Source of the DNA: Gemmatimonadota bacterium
GTDB taxonomy: Bacteria > Gemmatimonadota > Gemmatimonadetes > Gemmatimonadales > Gemmatimonadaceae
DNA: 32,637 bases
Direction: 5' to 3'
Assembly (NCBI GenBank): GCA_003171215.1
Contig: PMYN01000023.1
Coordinates: forward strand, 1 to 32,637
The notes below the pieces were generated by a model. The model saw only the letters and a list, made by a program, of their open reading frames with translations, made no database searches and was not told where the DNA came from. Position 1 is the stretch's first letter; every line of letters starts with the position of its first letter. The position numbers and the translations under genes are program-made. Below are positions 16,163 to 24,784 of the stretch, in pieces.

Positions 16163-19100
16163 CCGAAGACCGAGGACCGAAGACCGAAACTTCGCCGGAA
16201 GCCGGAAGCCGGAAGCCGGAGGCACCCACCACCGCGGACGAGGCGAAGTACTTCTTCATCCGGCGCCCGGTCATGGCGTCGGTGATCTCGATCGTCATCG
16301 TCCTGCTCGGGTCGTTCGCGATCAGGCTCCTGCCCGTCGCGCGCTACCCGCAGATCACGCCGCCGGCGGTCAGCATCTCCGCGAACTACCCGGGCGCCTC
16401 GGCCGAGGACGCCGCGCAAGCCGTGGCCGCGCCGATCGAGCAACAGCTCGCCAGCCTGCAGGGGATGCTCTACTACTCGTCCACCAGCGCCAGCGACGGC
16501 ACGACCTCCATCACCGTGACGTTCGACGTCTCGCGCAACCAGGACCTGGCCGCCGTGGACGTGCAGAACGCGGTGAATCTCGCCGCGCCGCAGCTCCCGG
16601 CCGCGGTGCGCACCAACGGCATCACCGTCATCAAGGCGAACACCGACATCCTCGGCGTGGTCGCCCTCAAATCGACCGACCCGCGCTACGACGCGACGTA
16701 TCTCGCCAACTACATGAAGCTCTATGTGGTCGACGAGCTGAAGCGCGTCACCGGGATGGGCGACGCCACGCCGTTCCCGCTCCGGGACTTCTCGATGCTG
16801 CTCCAGCTCGATCCCGAGAAGATGGCGCAGCTCGGCGTCACGGTCGGCGACGTTTCCGCGGCGGTGCAGGAACAGAACGCGACGAATCCGGCGGGGCGGC
16901 TCGGGCGCGAGCCCTCGCCGCCGGGCACGCAGTTCACGCTGCCGATCACGACGCTTGGCCGGCTCGAGACCACCGACCAGTTCAGCGACATCATCGTGCG
17001 CGCGAGTCCGAACGGCGGGCTGGTGCGCGTCCGCGACATCGGGAAGGTGGTGCTCGGTGCGGTCAGCTACGACCTCGAGGGGCGGCTCAATGGCTCGCCG
17101 GCCGCGATGGCCCTGATGTACACCCGGCCCGCCGCGAACGCGCTCGCGGTGAAGCAGGCCGTCGTCGCGAGGATGAACGAACTGCAGAAGACGTTCCCGA
17201 AGGGGATCACGTGGGCGATCCCGTTCGACACGACGCCGTTCGTGACGGCGTCCATCAAGGAAGTGCTCATCACGCTGGCCGAGGCGATGCTGCTCGTGAC
17301 GGCGGTGGTGTTCCTGTTCCTCCAGAGCTGGCGCGCCACGCTCATCCCGATGCTCGCGGTGCCGGTGAGCGTGATCGGCACCTTCCTCGGGCTGTACGCG
17401 CTGGGCATGTCCATCAACGTGCTCACACTGTTCGGCCTCGTGCTGGCGATCGGCATCGTGGTGGACGACGCGATCGTCGTGATCGAGAACGTTGAGCGCA
17501 TCATGGCGCTCGAACAGATATCGGCGCGGCTCGCGGCCGACCGCGCCATCCGGCAGGTGGCGAGCGCGCTCGTGGCGATCGTGCTGGTGCTCTGCGCCGT
17601 GTTCGTGCCGGTGGCGTTCATCGGCGGCGTGAAGGGCGAGCTGTTCAAGCAGTTCGCCGTGACCATCGTGATCTCGGTGCTCCTCTCGGGAATGGTGGCG
17701 CTCACGCTCACGCCGGCGCTCTGCGGCATGCTGCTCAAGGAGTCCGTCGAGGCGAACACGACCGGCTTCTTCGGGTGGTTCAACCGCACGTTCGACCGCG
17801 CGCGGGGCCGCTACGTGCGCTCGGTGGACGGCGTGCTGCGCCGCCCGAGCGTGTGGTTCGCGGTGTTCCTCGTCGTCGTCGCGCTGGCCGGGCTGCTCTG
17901 GGTCCGCACGCCGACCGCCTTCATCCCCACCGAGGACAAGGGGTACATGGCGCTCTCCGTGCAGCTGCCCGACGCGGCGAGCCTGCAGCGCACGAAGGCG
18001 GTGGTCCAGCACGTCGAGGAGATCCTGCGCGCCGAACCCGCCGTGGTGAACATGGTGGTGCTCGTCGGGCTCGACATCCTCAGCGGGCGCGCGAGCGCGA
18101 CGAACGGCGCGACGATCTTCGTGAACCTCAAGGACTGGGGCGACAGGCCGGAGAAGGACGCGCTCGACGCGATCGCGGGACGCATCAACGCCAAGCTGTT
18201 CGCGATGCGCGACGCGAACGCGTTCGGGTTCAACCTGCCGGAAGTGCCGGGACTCGGCGCGACGGCCGGCGTCGAGATCAATCTCCAGAACCGCAGCGGG
18301 ATGGACATCCGCGAATTTGCGCAGCGCGTGCAGGAGTTCCGCCAGGGCGCGGCGCAGCTCCCCGCGTCGGCGGGACTCAACTCGAGTTTCCGCTCGAGCG
18401 TTCCGCAGGTCTACGTGACGGTCAATCGCGAGAGCGCCAAGGCGCACGGCGTGAACCTCGCCGATCTCTTCGGCACCATGCAGACGTTTCTCTCGGATCT
18501 CTACATCAACGACTTCAACCTGTTCGGCAAGACATACCGCGTGCAGGCGGAGGCGCAGCAGCAGTTCCGGCAACAGCCGTCGGACATCGGCCGGCTGTAC
18601 GTCCGCGGCAACGGCGGCGCGATGATCCCGCTCTCGGCGCTCACCACGCAGTCGTTCCGCAGCGCGCCGACCATCCTCCAGCGATTCAACGGCTTCACGT
18701 CGGCGCAGTTCACCGGCGCCCCCAAGCCGGGGCGCAGCACGGGCGAGCTGCTCGGCCAGGTCGAACAGATGGTGCAGACGCAGTTCGCCTCGGCGGGGAT
18801 CGGCGTGTCGTACTCGGGGCAGTCCTACCAGGAACGCGTGTCGAGCAGCGATGCGGCGCTGGTGTTCGTCCTCGGGCTGATCCTCGTGTTCCTCGTGCTC
18901 GCGGCGCAGTACGAGAGCTGGTCCGTGCCGTTCGCCGTGATCCTCGGCGTGCCGTTCGGCGTGCTCGGCGCGCTGCTCGGCATCTGGATCCGCGGCACGC
19001 CCAACGACGTGTACTTCCAGGTGGGGATGATCGCGGTGGTGGGGCTCGCGGCGAAGAACGCGATCCTGATCGTCGAGTTCGCGAACGAGCTGCACGGTAA

Positions 19101-19398
19101 CGGCATGCCGTTGCACGAGGCCGCGGTGGAAGCGGCGCGCGAGCGGCTTCGTCCCATCCTCATGACGTCGTTCGCGTTCATCCTCGGCGTGCTGCCGCTC
19201 ATGCTCGCGAGCGGCGCGGGCGCGGCGAGCCGCCACTCGATCGGCACGGGCGTGTTCGCCGGCATGCTCTTCGCGACGACCATCGGCATCTTCTTCATTC
19301 CGCTCTTCTTCCAGATCATTCGCGGAGCGGTGGATCGCCGCATCACGAAGAAGGCATCGGCGGCGCCGACGCCCGCGCTCGCGCCGGAGCGCACATGA
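16159..19398 (+). CDS. RND multidrug efflux pump, HAE1 type (AcrB/MexB-like)
   Basis: Proton-driven inner-membrane exporter of 1079 aa with twelve expected membrane helices. Family landmarks: FFIRRPV (32-38), the proton-relay aspartates in GIVVDDAIVVIENVERI (Asp436/437, matching AcrB 407/408) and the helix-10 Lys in AAKNAILIVEFA (about 966). The start is GTG at 16159, overlapping the adaptor stop. The protein has about 29 extra N-terminal residues (MTEDRGPKTETSPEAGSRK...) before the usual start, encoded by a heptanucleotide repeat tract (16161-16222). No other in-frame ATG, GTG or TTG lies between the tract and FFIRRPV, so the extension is probably translated. The stop overlaps the channel gene start. 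Substrates are likely hydrophobic or amphiphilic drugs; exact range unknown. Confidence 0.95.
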   Translation: MTEDRGPKTETSPEAGSRKPEAPTTADEAKYFFIRRPVMASVISIVIVLLGSFAIRLLPVARYPQITPPAVSISANYPGASAEDAAQAVAAPIEQQLASLQGMLYYSSTSASDGTTSITVTFDVSRNQDLAAVDVQNAVNLAAPQLPAAVRTNGITVIKANTDILGVVALKSTDPRYDATYLANYMKLYVVDELKRVTGMGDATPFPLRDFSMLLQLDPEKMAQLGVTVGDVSAAVQEQNATNPAGRLGREPSPPGTQFTLPITTLGRLETTDQFSDIIVRASPNGGLVRVRDIGKVVLGAVSYDLEGRLNGSPAAMALMYTRPAANALAVKQAVVARMNELQKTFPKGITWAIPFDTTPFVTASIKEVLITLAEAMLLVTAVVFLFLQSWRATLIPMLAVPVSVIGTFLGLYALGMSINVLTLFGLVLAIGIVVDDAIVVIENVERIMALEQISARLAADRAIRQVASALVAIVLVLCAVFVPVAFIGGVKGELFKQFAVTIVISVLLSGMVALTLTPALCGMLLKESVEANTTGFFGWFNRTFDRARGRYVRSVDGVLRRPSVWFAVFLVVVALAGLLWVRTPTAFIPTEDKGYMALSVQLPDAASLQRTKAVVQHVEEILRAEPAVVNMVVLVGLDILSGRASATNGATIFVNLKDWGDRPEKDALDAIAGRINAKLFAMRDANAFGFNLPEVPGLGATAGVEINLQNRSGMDIREFAQRVQEFRQGAAQLPASAGLNSSFRSSVPQVYVTVNRESAKAHGVNLADLFGTMQTFLSDLYINDFNLFGKTYRVQAEAQQQFRQQPSDIGRLYVRGNGGAMIPLSALTTQSFRSAPTILQRFNGFTSAQFTGAPKPGRSTGELLGQVEQMVQTQFASAGIGVSYSGQSYQERVSSSDAALVFVLGLILVFLVLAAQYESWSVPFAVILGVPFGVLGALLGIWIRGTPNDVYFQVGMIAVVGLAAKNAILIVEFANELHGNGMPLHEAAVEAARERLRPILMTSFAFILGVLPLMLASGAGAASRHSIGTGVFAGMLFATTIGIFFIPLFFQIIRGAVDRRITKKASAAPTPALAPERT
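16161..16222 (+). repeat. Heptanucleotide direct repeats within the RND pump 5' coding end
   Basis: Four units of GACCGAA/G (16161-16188), a 6-nt joint ACTTCG, then four units of CCGGAAG/CCGGAGG (16195-16222). The tract lies directly after the GTG start codon and encodes the N-terminal extension of the pump. Seven is not a multiple of three, so gain or loss of one unit would change the reading frame. Confidence 0.9.
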
Positions 19399-20873
19399 GC
19401 GGGCGTCGCGTCGGACAGCTGTTCTTCCCGTTCGCGCTCGCCGTGCTCACCTCGTGCGCGCAGGGACCGTCGTATCATGCCACGCCGGCGGTGGCACCGG
19501 ACGTGCAACTCAGGACGTCACGGGGCAGCGATTCGAACCGCGCGTTCTTCGACTCGCTCGCCAGGGCGCGATCACGCGACAGCCTGACACTGGCCAATCC
19601 GCCGGCGGCCGAGCGTGTGCTGCGCTACGACACGCTCGCGGGAGTCGCGTGGCTCGAGATCCTTCACGACACGACGCTCGAACGCCTCGTACGGATCGCG
19701 ATCGCGCAGAACCGCAGCGTTCAATCGGCCGTCGCACGAATTCGCGAGTATCGCGCCGAGGCGGCGAGCGCCCATACGCAGTACCTCCCGAACATCGCGA
19801 TCAACGGGAGCGAGAGCACGAACCAGGTCGCGTTCGGATCGAGCCTCGTGGGATATCGCGCGGCGCGGCTCACGGGCGACATGGCGTGGGAGCTCGATTT
19901 CTGGGGGAAGTTTCGCAGGGGGTACGAGGCGGCGAGCGCCGATGCGGCCTCGCAGGAAGCGGCCGAGCGCGCCGTGCTGCTTTCACTCGTCAGCGATGTC
20001 GCGACCGGATACCTCCAGCTGCTCGAGCTCGACCAGGAGCGCGCGATCGCCGAGCGTACGCTTGTCTCGCGGCGCGCGACGCTCGATCTCGCCAGGCAGC
20101 GCTTCGCGCAGGGCGTAATTTCGGAACTCGACGTGCGGCAGTTCGAGGCTCAGGTTGCGGCGCCCGCGGTCACGATCGCGCAGGTCGAGCGGCAGACGGC
20201 GCTCACGGAGCACAGCCTCAGCGTGCTGCTCGGCCAGTCGCCCGGAATGATCGAGCGCCGCGGCTCGCTCGCGGCCGCGGTGAGCGCGCTGCGCGTGCCC
20301 GACACGCTCAGTGCATCGCTGCTCGTCCACCGGCCCGACGTGCAGCAGGCGGAGCGTGCCTTCGCGGCGGCCACCGCGCGCATCGGCGCGACGATGGCGT
20401 CGAACCTGCCGGCGATTTCGGTCACGGGATCATACGGCAGCCAGAGCCAGGATCCGTCGTCGCTCTTTTCGCCGGGGACAACGGTGTACGCGCTCTCGGC
20501 GGGATTCTCGTTTCCGCTCTTGGCGTTCTCGCGCGGCGCGGATGAGACGGCGGCCGCGCGTGCGCGCGCCGACCAGGCAAGGGCGGCGTACGAGAACGCG
20601 GCGCTCAGCGCGCTGCGCGACGCGAGTGACGCGCTCGTGAGCGTGCGCACCTCACGCGACCAGATGGCCGCGCAGGCGACGCAGGCCGACGCGCTGCGCC
20701 ACGCGCTCGAGCTCGCCGAGCTGCGCTACTCGTCGGGAATCGCCAGTTATCTCGACGTGCTCGACGCGCAGCGAAATCTTTTCGCGGCGGAACTCGGGCT
20801 GAGCCAGGCGCAGCTTCAGCAGCTGACAGCGGCGGTGTCGCTCTACAAAGCTCTGGGGGGAAGCTGGCGCTGA
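19395..20873 (+). CDS. Outer-membrane efflux channel, TolC/NodT-type lipoprotein
   Basis: 492 aa. A lipoprotein signal ends in LTSC with Cys21 as lipid site. Two outer-membrane-efflux repeats follow, visible in helical stretches such as RIAIAQNRSVQSAVARIREYRAEAA and LELAELRYSSGIASYLDVLDAQR, and in GDMAWELDFWGKF, which is typical of NodT-type channels. It forms the trimeric exit duct for the upstream pump and adaptor. The ATG at 19395 overlaps the pump stop (ATGA), so the three genes form one coupled operon. The stop is followed within 7 nt by the inverted repeat 20880-21006. Confidence 0.93.
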   Translation: MSGRRVGQLFFPFALAVLTSCAQGPSYHATPAVAPDVQLRTSRGSDSNRAFFDSLARARSRDSLTLANPPAAERVLRYDTLAGVAWLEILHDTTLERLVRIAIAQNRSVQSAVARIREYRAEAASAHTQYLPNIAINGSESTNQVAFGSSLVGYRAARLTGDMAWELDFWGKFRRGYEAASADAASQEAAERAVLLSLVSDVATGYLQLLELDQERAIAERTLVSRRATLDLARQRFAQGVISELDVRQFEAQVAAPAVTIAQVERQTALTEHSLSVLLGQSPGMIERRGSLAAAVSALRVPDTLSASLLVHRPDVQQAERAFAAATARIGATMASNLPAISVTGSYGSQSQDPSSLFSPGTTVYALSAGFSFPLLAFSRGADETAAARARADQARAAYENAALSALRDASDALVSVRTSRDQMAAQATQADALRHALELAELRYSSGIASYLDVLDAQRNLFAAELGLSQAQLQQLTAAVSLYKALGGSWR

Positions 20874-20879
20874 TGCACT

Positions 20880-21006
20880 GGACGGCAGACGACAGACGGC
20901 GGACGGCGGCTGGGACGACAGAAGACAGACGGCGGATGGCACTGAACGAGCTGCCATCTGCCGTCTGACTTCCCAGCTGCCGTCCGCCCTCTGCCGTCTG
21001 CCGTCC
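20880..21006. repeat. Heptamer-built inverted repeat between convergent genes
   Basis: The left arm reads as successive 7-nt units GACGGCA, GACGACA, GACGGCG, GACGGCG, then GCTGG, GACGACA, GAAGACA, GACGGCG, GATGGCA. The right arm is the complement of a similar series (TGCCATC near the centre, then GCCGTCC at the end). GGACGGCAGAC at 20880-20890 pairs exactly with 20996-21006. The stem is about 60 bp with a small loop near 20943. It fills the gap between the efflux channel gene and the converging propeller gene and may terminate both. Confidence 0.88.
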
Positions 21007-21009
21007 GCG

Positions 21010-24000
21010 TTAAGGCACGAACGTCCTCGCCGGCGCCACGATCATCACGTGCGGCGTCCCCTTCAAGAGATCGTTGATCTTCATCACGTGATCCTGCATG
21101 ATCCCGTCGAAGCGCGCCTGCGCCTGATTGCCCTCGGTCGAGAGCTCGCCGGAGCGCAGCAGCTCTCCCGCCGTGGGCGGCATCATCGGGCGCGAGACCA
21201 TTCCCGATATCGTCTGCACCTCCTCGCGGAGACGCGGATACTGACGATAGCCAAGTCCGGGGAGCGGTCGCGCGAGCACGGAGTCCTTGAACTGCTTGAG
21301 CTGCGCGAGCGAGATGCCGACTTCGGCCAGCGCCTGCTGCGCGTTCGCGGATGAGCTATCACGCGGCGCGGCGCGCAGCGTGACCTGCAGCGCGGTCAGC
21401 TGACGCGTGACGTCATCGACCGAGTTCACGATGCGATTCACCCGCGACGTGAGATCCTGCATCGCCAATGCAGCGGTGTATTGCGCGGCCTGCTGCGCCA
21501 GCGTCATGTCGGAGCGCGGATCGAGCGAGACGTCCACCGTTTTCGTGTAGCGCTTCCCTTCCACCACGAGCGTGACGGTGTACGTGCCCGGAAGCGCGAG
21601 GATCCCGCCGGCTCCGCCGAATCCACCACCGCCGCCGCGCCCGCCCTGCGGAGGTGCTTCGTCCGCCGCCGCGGCGCGACGCTGAGCGCGGAAAGCCGCG
21701 AGCGCGGAATCAGGAGCGGCAGCCGCGGCCGCGGCCCCTGCGGCAACCGCTGCCGCCGACGTGTCGATGCCTGCCCCGCCAGCGCGTCCGCCCCGCCCGC
21801 CGCCGGCGCCACCCCGGCCGCCCGCGTCGGCCGGCGGATCGTACTGGAAGTTCCACGCGATGCGGTTGATGCCGGGCTCGTCGAGCACGCGCGTGAGCCG
21901 GCGGACCGTGCGTCCGTCCTTGTCGGTGATGGTGACGTTCACCGCGCGGGGCGGCTGCGACTTCAGATAGTAGGTGATCAGCGCGCCCTCGGGCGGGTTC
22001 GCTCCCGCCCACTGCTTCTGTCCGTTGTTGCCGTCCTTGTTCCACATGTTCCATCTGACCGCAGGTCGTATATCAAACAAGACGGCCTCCTCACCCCTCG
22101 CCGCCGCCAGCTGCTGGAGCGCCGTGATGTCGTCGAGGATGTACAGGCCGCGGCCGTGGGTCGCGAGCAGCAAGTCGTTGTCGCGCGGATGCACCTGGAT
22201 GTCGCGGACCGGAACGATCGGGAGATCGCCGCGCAGCGAGGTCCAGTGAGCGCCGCGGTCCCACGACGCGTACACGCCCATCTCGGTGCCGATGTAGAGC
22301 AGGTTCTTGTTTCTGGGATCTTCGCGGACGACATGCACCCACGCGGCCTTCACCGGCAGGTCGCCGATCACCGACTTCCACGTCTTGCCGTAATCGGTCG
22401 TCACGTACGCGTACGGCGAGTAGTCGTCGTCCTGATGGTGATCGGCGGCGACCCACGCGGTTCCCGCGTCGGAATGCGACGCATCGACCGTCGGGATCCA
22501 CGCATTCGGCTTCAGCCCCGGCACGTTCTTGAACACGTTCGACCACGTTTTCCCGCCGTCGCGCGTGACCTGCACGTTGCCGTCGTCGGTGCCGACCCAG
22601 ATCACGTTCGAGTCGAGCGGCGACGGCGCGATCGAGATGATCGTGCAATGGAACTCGGCGGCCGTGTTGTCGACCACGATCGGCCCCCCGGAGTCACCCA
22701 ACTTCGCGGGATCGTTCGTCGAGAGATCCGGCGAGATCACCTCCCAGCTCATGCCGTGATTCTTCGACTTGAAGAGCACGTTGCCGCCGAAGTAGACCAC
22801 GGCCGGATTCTGCGGCGAGAGCGCGATGGGCGAATTCCAATTGAAGCGATACTTGTGGTTCGCCATCTTGTCGCCCACCGAGCCCACACGATTGGGATAC
22901 GGATAAATGGTCTTCTGCGTGCCCGTGCGCGTGTCGGTGATGTTGAGCATCCCGCCCTGCGCGTCGGAGTAGATCATCCACGGCTGCGCGATGTCCGGCA
23001 CGGTGAAGAACCCGTCGCCGCCGGAGACGGTGAACCAGTCCGACTTGTGGATCGCGCCGGTGAGGCTCAGGCTCGTGCCGCACCAGTTGCCGTTGTCCTG
23101 CAGTCCGCCGCACACCGCGTACGGCTTCTGCATGTCGTAGTTGATATGGTAGAACTGCGTGAACGCGAAGGTGTTCACCACCTCGAAGGTCTTGCCGCCG
23201 TCGAAGCTGAGCTGCCAGCCGCCGTCGGAGCCGCTCAGGATGCGCTTGGGGTTCAGCGGGTCTATCCAAAGGGCTTGATGGTCACCGTGTACCGCAGCGC
23301 CAATTGTACGGAAGTTCTGGCCGCCGTCCTCCGATTCGTACAGTGAACCCGAAAGCGCGAACACGCGGTTCTCGTTGGCCGGATCGACGCGAATGTCGGC
23401 GTAGTAGAACGGACGGAAGTTGATGTTCGGATCGCGATTCACGGTTCGCCAGTGCGCGCCGGCGTCGTCACTGCGCCAGAGTTCGCCCTCGGTCTTCGTC
23501 TCGCTGATCACGTACACGACATTCGGCTCGTTCGTCGCGACCGCGATGCCGATGCGATCCATTTCGGTCTTGGGCAGCCCATTCTCGCGGTCCTTCCCGG
23601 AAAGCCGGTCCCAGGTCTCGCCCCCGTTCGTCGATTTGAACACGGCCGTATTCCCGCCGCCCGACTCGAGGTGCCACGCCCATCGGCGATACGTGTACAT
23701 GCCGGCGTAGACGATGTTCGAGTTGGTCGGATCGGTCGCGATATCGGAGCAGGCCGTCTGCGGATCGATGTAGAGCACCTTCTTCCAGTTCTTTCCGCCG
23801 TCCGCGGTCTTGAACACGCCGCGTTCCTCGTTGGGCCCCCACTCGCGGCCGAGTCCGCAGGCGTAGACGAGGTCCGGATTCCTCGCGTCGATGACGATGC
23901 GCGCGATCTTGTCGGAGTTCACGAGCCCGATGTGCGTCCAGTGCTCGCCGGCGTCCACCGATTTGTACATGCCGTCGCCGACCGAGGCGTTGTTGCGCGG

Positions 24001-24450
24001 ATTCTCCTCGCCCGTGCCGACGTAGATGATGTTCGGATCGCTCGGTGCTATTGCGATTGCTCCGATCGAGCCGATGTCCTGTTTGTCGAAGAGCGCCTTG
24101 AACGTCACGCCGCCGTTGGTGGTCTTGATGATTCCGCCGTTGGCGCCGGCGACATAGTAGGTGTACGGATCGCCCGGAACGCCGGTGATCACGGAAATGC
24201 GCCCGGCATTGTTGGCGGGTCCGACCGAGCGCCACTTCAAACCCTTGAGAGCGTCGGCATCCTTATCGGAGGTCGCAGAGTTTGTGGATGCGAGCTGGAC
24301 GGGAGTCTGCGACCGCGGCGGTTCCGGTCTGCGGGCGACCGGCGACGCGGCGGTTCCCTGCGCGTGAAGCGAGGCAACGCCGATGGCGGCGAGCGAGGCG
24401 GCGCCGACGGCGACCACGGAAAGTATCGACAGCTTTGAGATGCGCGTCAT
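21010..24450 (-). CDS. Exported VPS10/BNR-type beta-propeller protein
   Basis: 1146 aa. The start at 24450 opens a signal peptide (MTRISKLSILSVVAVGAASLAAIGVASLHAQ), with AGGA 8 nt upstream. An in-frame ATG farther up at 24630 is unlikely. Most of the protein (about 60-720) is a series of sortilin/VPS10-like or BNR repeats with Asp-box-like signatures, for example GIIKTTNGG, GMYKSVDAGEHW, GVFKTADGGKNW, VQVTRDGGKTW and YVTTDYGKTW. A predicted Ig-like stretch follows, then a Gly/Ala-rich region (about 871-945) and a helical C-terminus. Often annotated as glycosyl hydrolase because of the propeller, but I see no proof of catalysis; ligand binding at the cell surface is equally likely. It is divergent from the SusC/SusD pair. 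Confidence 0.88.
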   Translation of the reverse strand: MTRISKLSILSVVAVGAASLAAIGVASLHAQGTAASPVARRPEPPRSQTPVQLASTNSATSDKDADALKGLKWRSVGPANNAGRISVITGVPGDPYTYYVAGANGGIIKTTNGGVTFKALFDKQDIGSIGAIAIAPSDPNIIYVGTGEENPRNNASVGDGMYKSVDAGEHWTHIGLVNSDKIARIVIDARNPDLVYACGLGREWGPNEERGVFKTADGGKNWKKVLYIDPQTACSDIATDPTNSNIVYAGMYTYRRWAWHLESGGGNTAVFKSTNGGETWDRLSGKDRENGLPKTEMDRIGIAVATNEPNVVYVISETKTEGELWRSDDAGAHWRTVNRDPNINFRPFYYADIRVDPANENRVFALSGSLYESEDGGQNFRTIGAAVHGDHQALWIDPLNPKRILSGSDGGWQLSFDGGKTFEVVNTFAFTQFYHINYDMQKPYAVCGGLQDNGNWCGTSLSLTGAIHKSDWFTVSGGDGFFTVPDIAQPWMIYSDAQGGMLNITDTRTGTQKTIYPYPNRVGSVGDKMANHKYRFNWNSPIALSPQNPAVVYFGGNVLFKSKNHGMSWEVISPDLSTNDPAKLGDSGGPIVVDNTAAEFHCTIISIAPSPLDSNVIWVGTDDGNVQVTRDGGKTWSNVFKNVPGLKPNAWIPTVDASHSDAGTAWVAADHHQDDDYSPYAYVTTDYGKTWKSVIGDLPVKAAWVHVVREDPRNKNLLYIGTEMGVYASWDRGAHWTSLRGDLPIVPVRDIQVHPRDNDLLLATHGRGLYILDDITALQQLAAARGEEAVLFDIRPAVRWNMWNKDGNNGQKQWAGANPPEGALITYYLKSQPPRAVNVTITDKDGRTVRRLTRVLDEPGINRIAWNFQYDPPADAGGRGGAGGGRGGRAGGAGIDTSAAAVAAGAAAAAAAPDSALAAFRAQRRAAAADEAPPQGGRGGGGGFGGAGGILALPGTYTVTLVVEGKRYTKTVDVSLDPRSDMTLAQQAAQYTAALAMQDLTSRVNRIVNSVDDVTRQLTALQVTLRAAPRDSSSANAQQALAEVGISLAQLKQFKDSVLARPLPGLGYRQYPRLREEVQTISGMVSRPMMPPTAGELLRSGELSTEGNQAQARFDGIMQDHVMKINDLLKGTPHVMIVAPARTFVP

Positions 24451-24579
24451 GACGCGATCCTGACGGGGGGGGAAAGGATGTTCGTCGTTGAAGCTGATCC
24501 GGGACGAAGCCGCTCGCAATGATCGCGGCCGACGGGTGGTAACCGGTGGTGACGCGCGGGCACATGGAGAGGTACTTGG

Positions 24580-24608
24580 ATTATGACCGGTCCAGCAAAG
24601 CGCCGTAA
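24580..24608 (-). promoter_or_regulatory. Possible promoter of the propeller gene
   Basis: On the minus strand, TTACGG (24608-24603), a 17-nt spacer and CATAAT (24585-24580) form a sigma70-like pair about 130 nt before the start at 24450. The -35 match is only moderate. Confidence 0.4.
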
Positions 24609-24658
24609 CGCATTTCAGCATCGGGACCATGATGCGGAAACGTCGTTCCAGCCAACCC

Positions 24659-24687
24659 TTGCCGCTCCATAGCTTCCGTCTTACTAT
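24659..24687 (+). promoter_or_regulatory. Probable promoter of the SusC/SusD operon
   Basis: TTGCCG (24659-24664), a 17-nt spacer and TACTAT (24682-24687) match a sigma70-like promoter well. Transcription would start near 24694 and leave a leader of about 90 nt before the ATG at 24785. The rest of the 334-nt divergent gap (24451-24784) shows no gene; it includes a run of eight G at 24465-24472. Confidence 0.55.
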
Positions 24688-24784
24688 CCCCCTGCTCCTC
24701 AGCCGATCCGATCGGGGTCACTCCCGTTCGGTTCGAGTCTGGCGCGAGTCCCCCACCCCCCCACTCACAGCACAGGAGACGTTG

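Noticed and set aside
15967-19236. Very long open frame antisense to the RND pump
   Set aside because: It lies wholly opposite a clear, full-length pump gene, is composed of Arg/His/Glu-rich sequence with no domain, and is a known effect of GC-rich codon usage.
21481-24438. Plus-strand open frames opposite the propeller gene
   Set aside because: Arg/Val/His-rich shadow translations with no independent evidence.
24465-24472. Run of eight G upstream of the propeller gene as a phase-variable tract
   Set aside because: It lies in the untranslated leader, not between promoter elements or in a coding frame, so a switch effect is not supported.
24629-24784. Longer start for the SusC-like gene
   Set aside because: It would lie upstream of the predicted promoter and put 52 residues before a well-formed signal peptide; ATG 24785 has a good Shine-Dalgarno.
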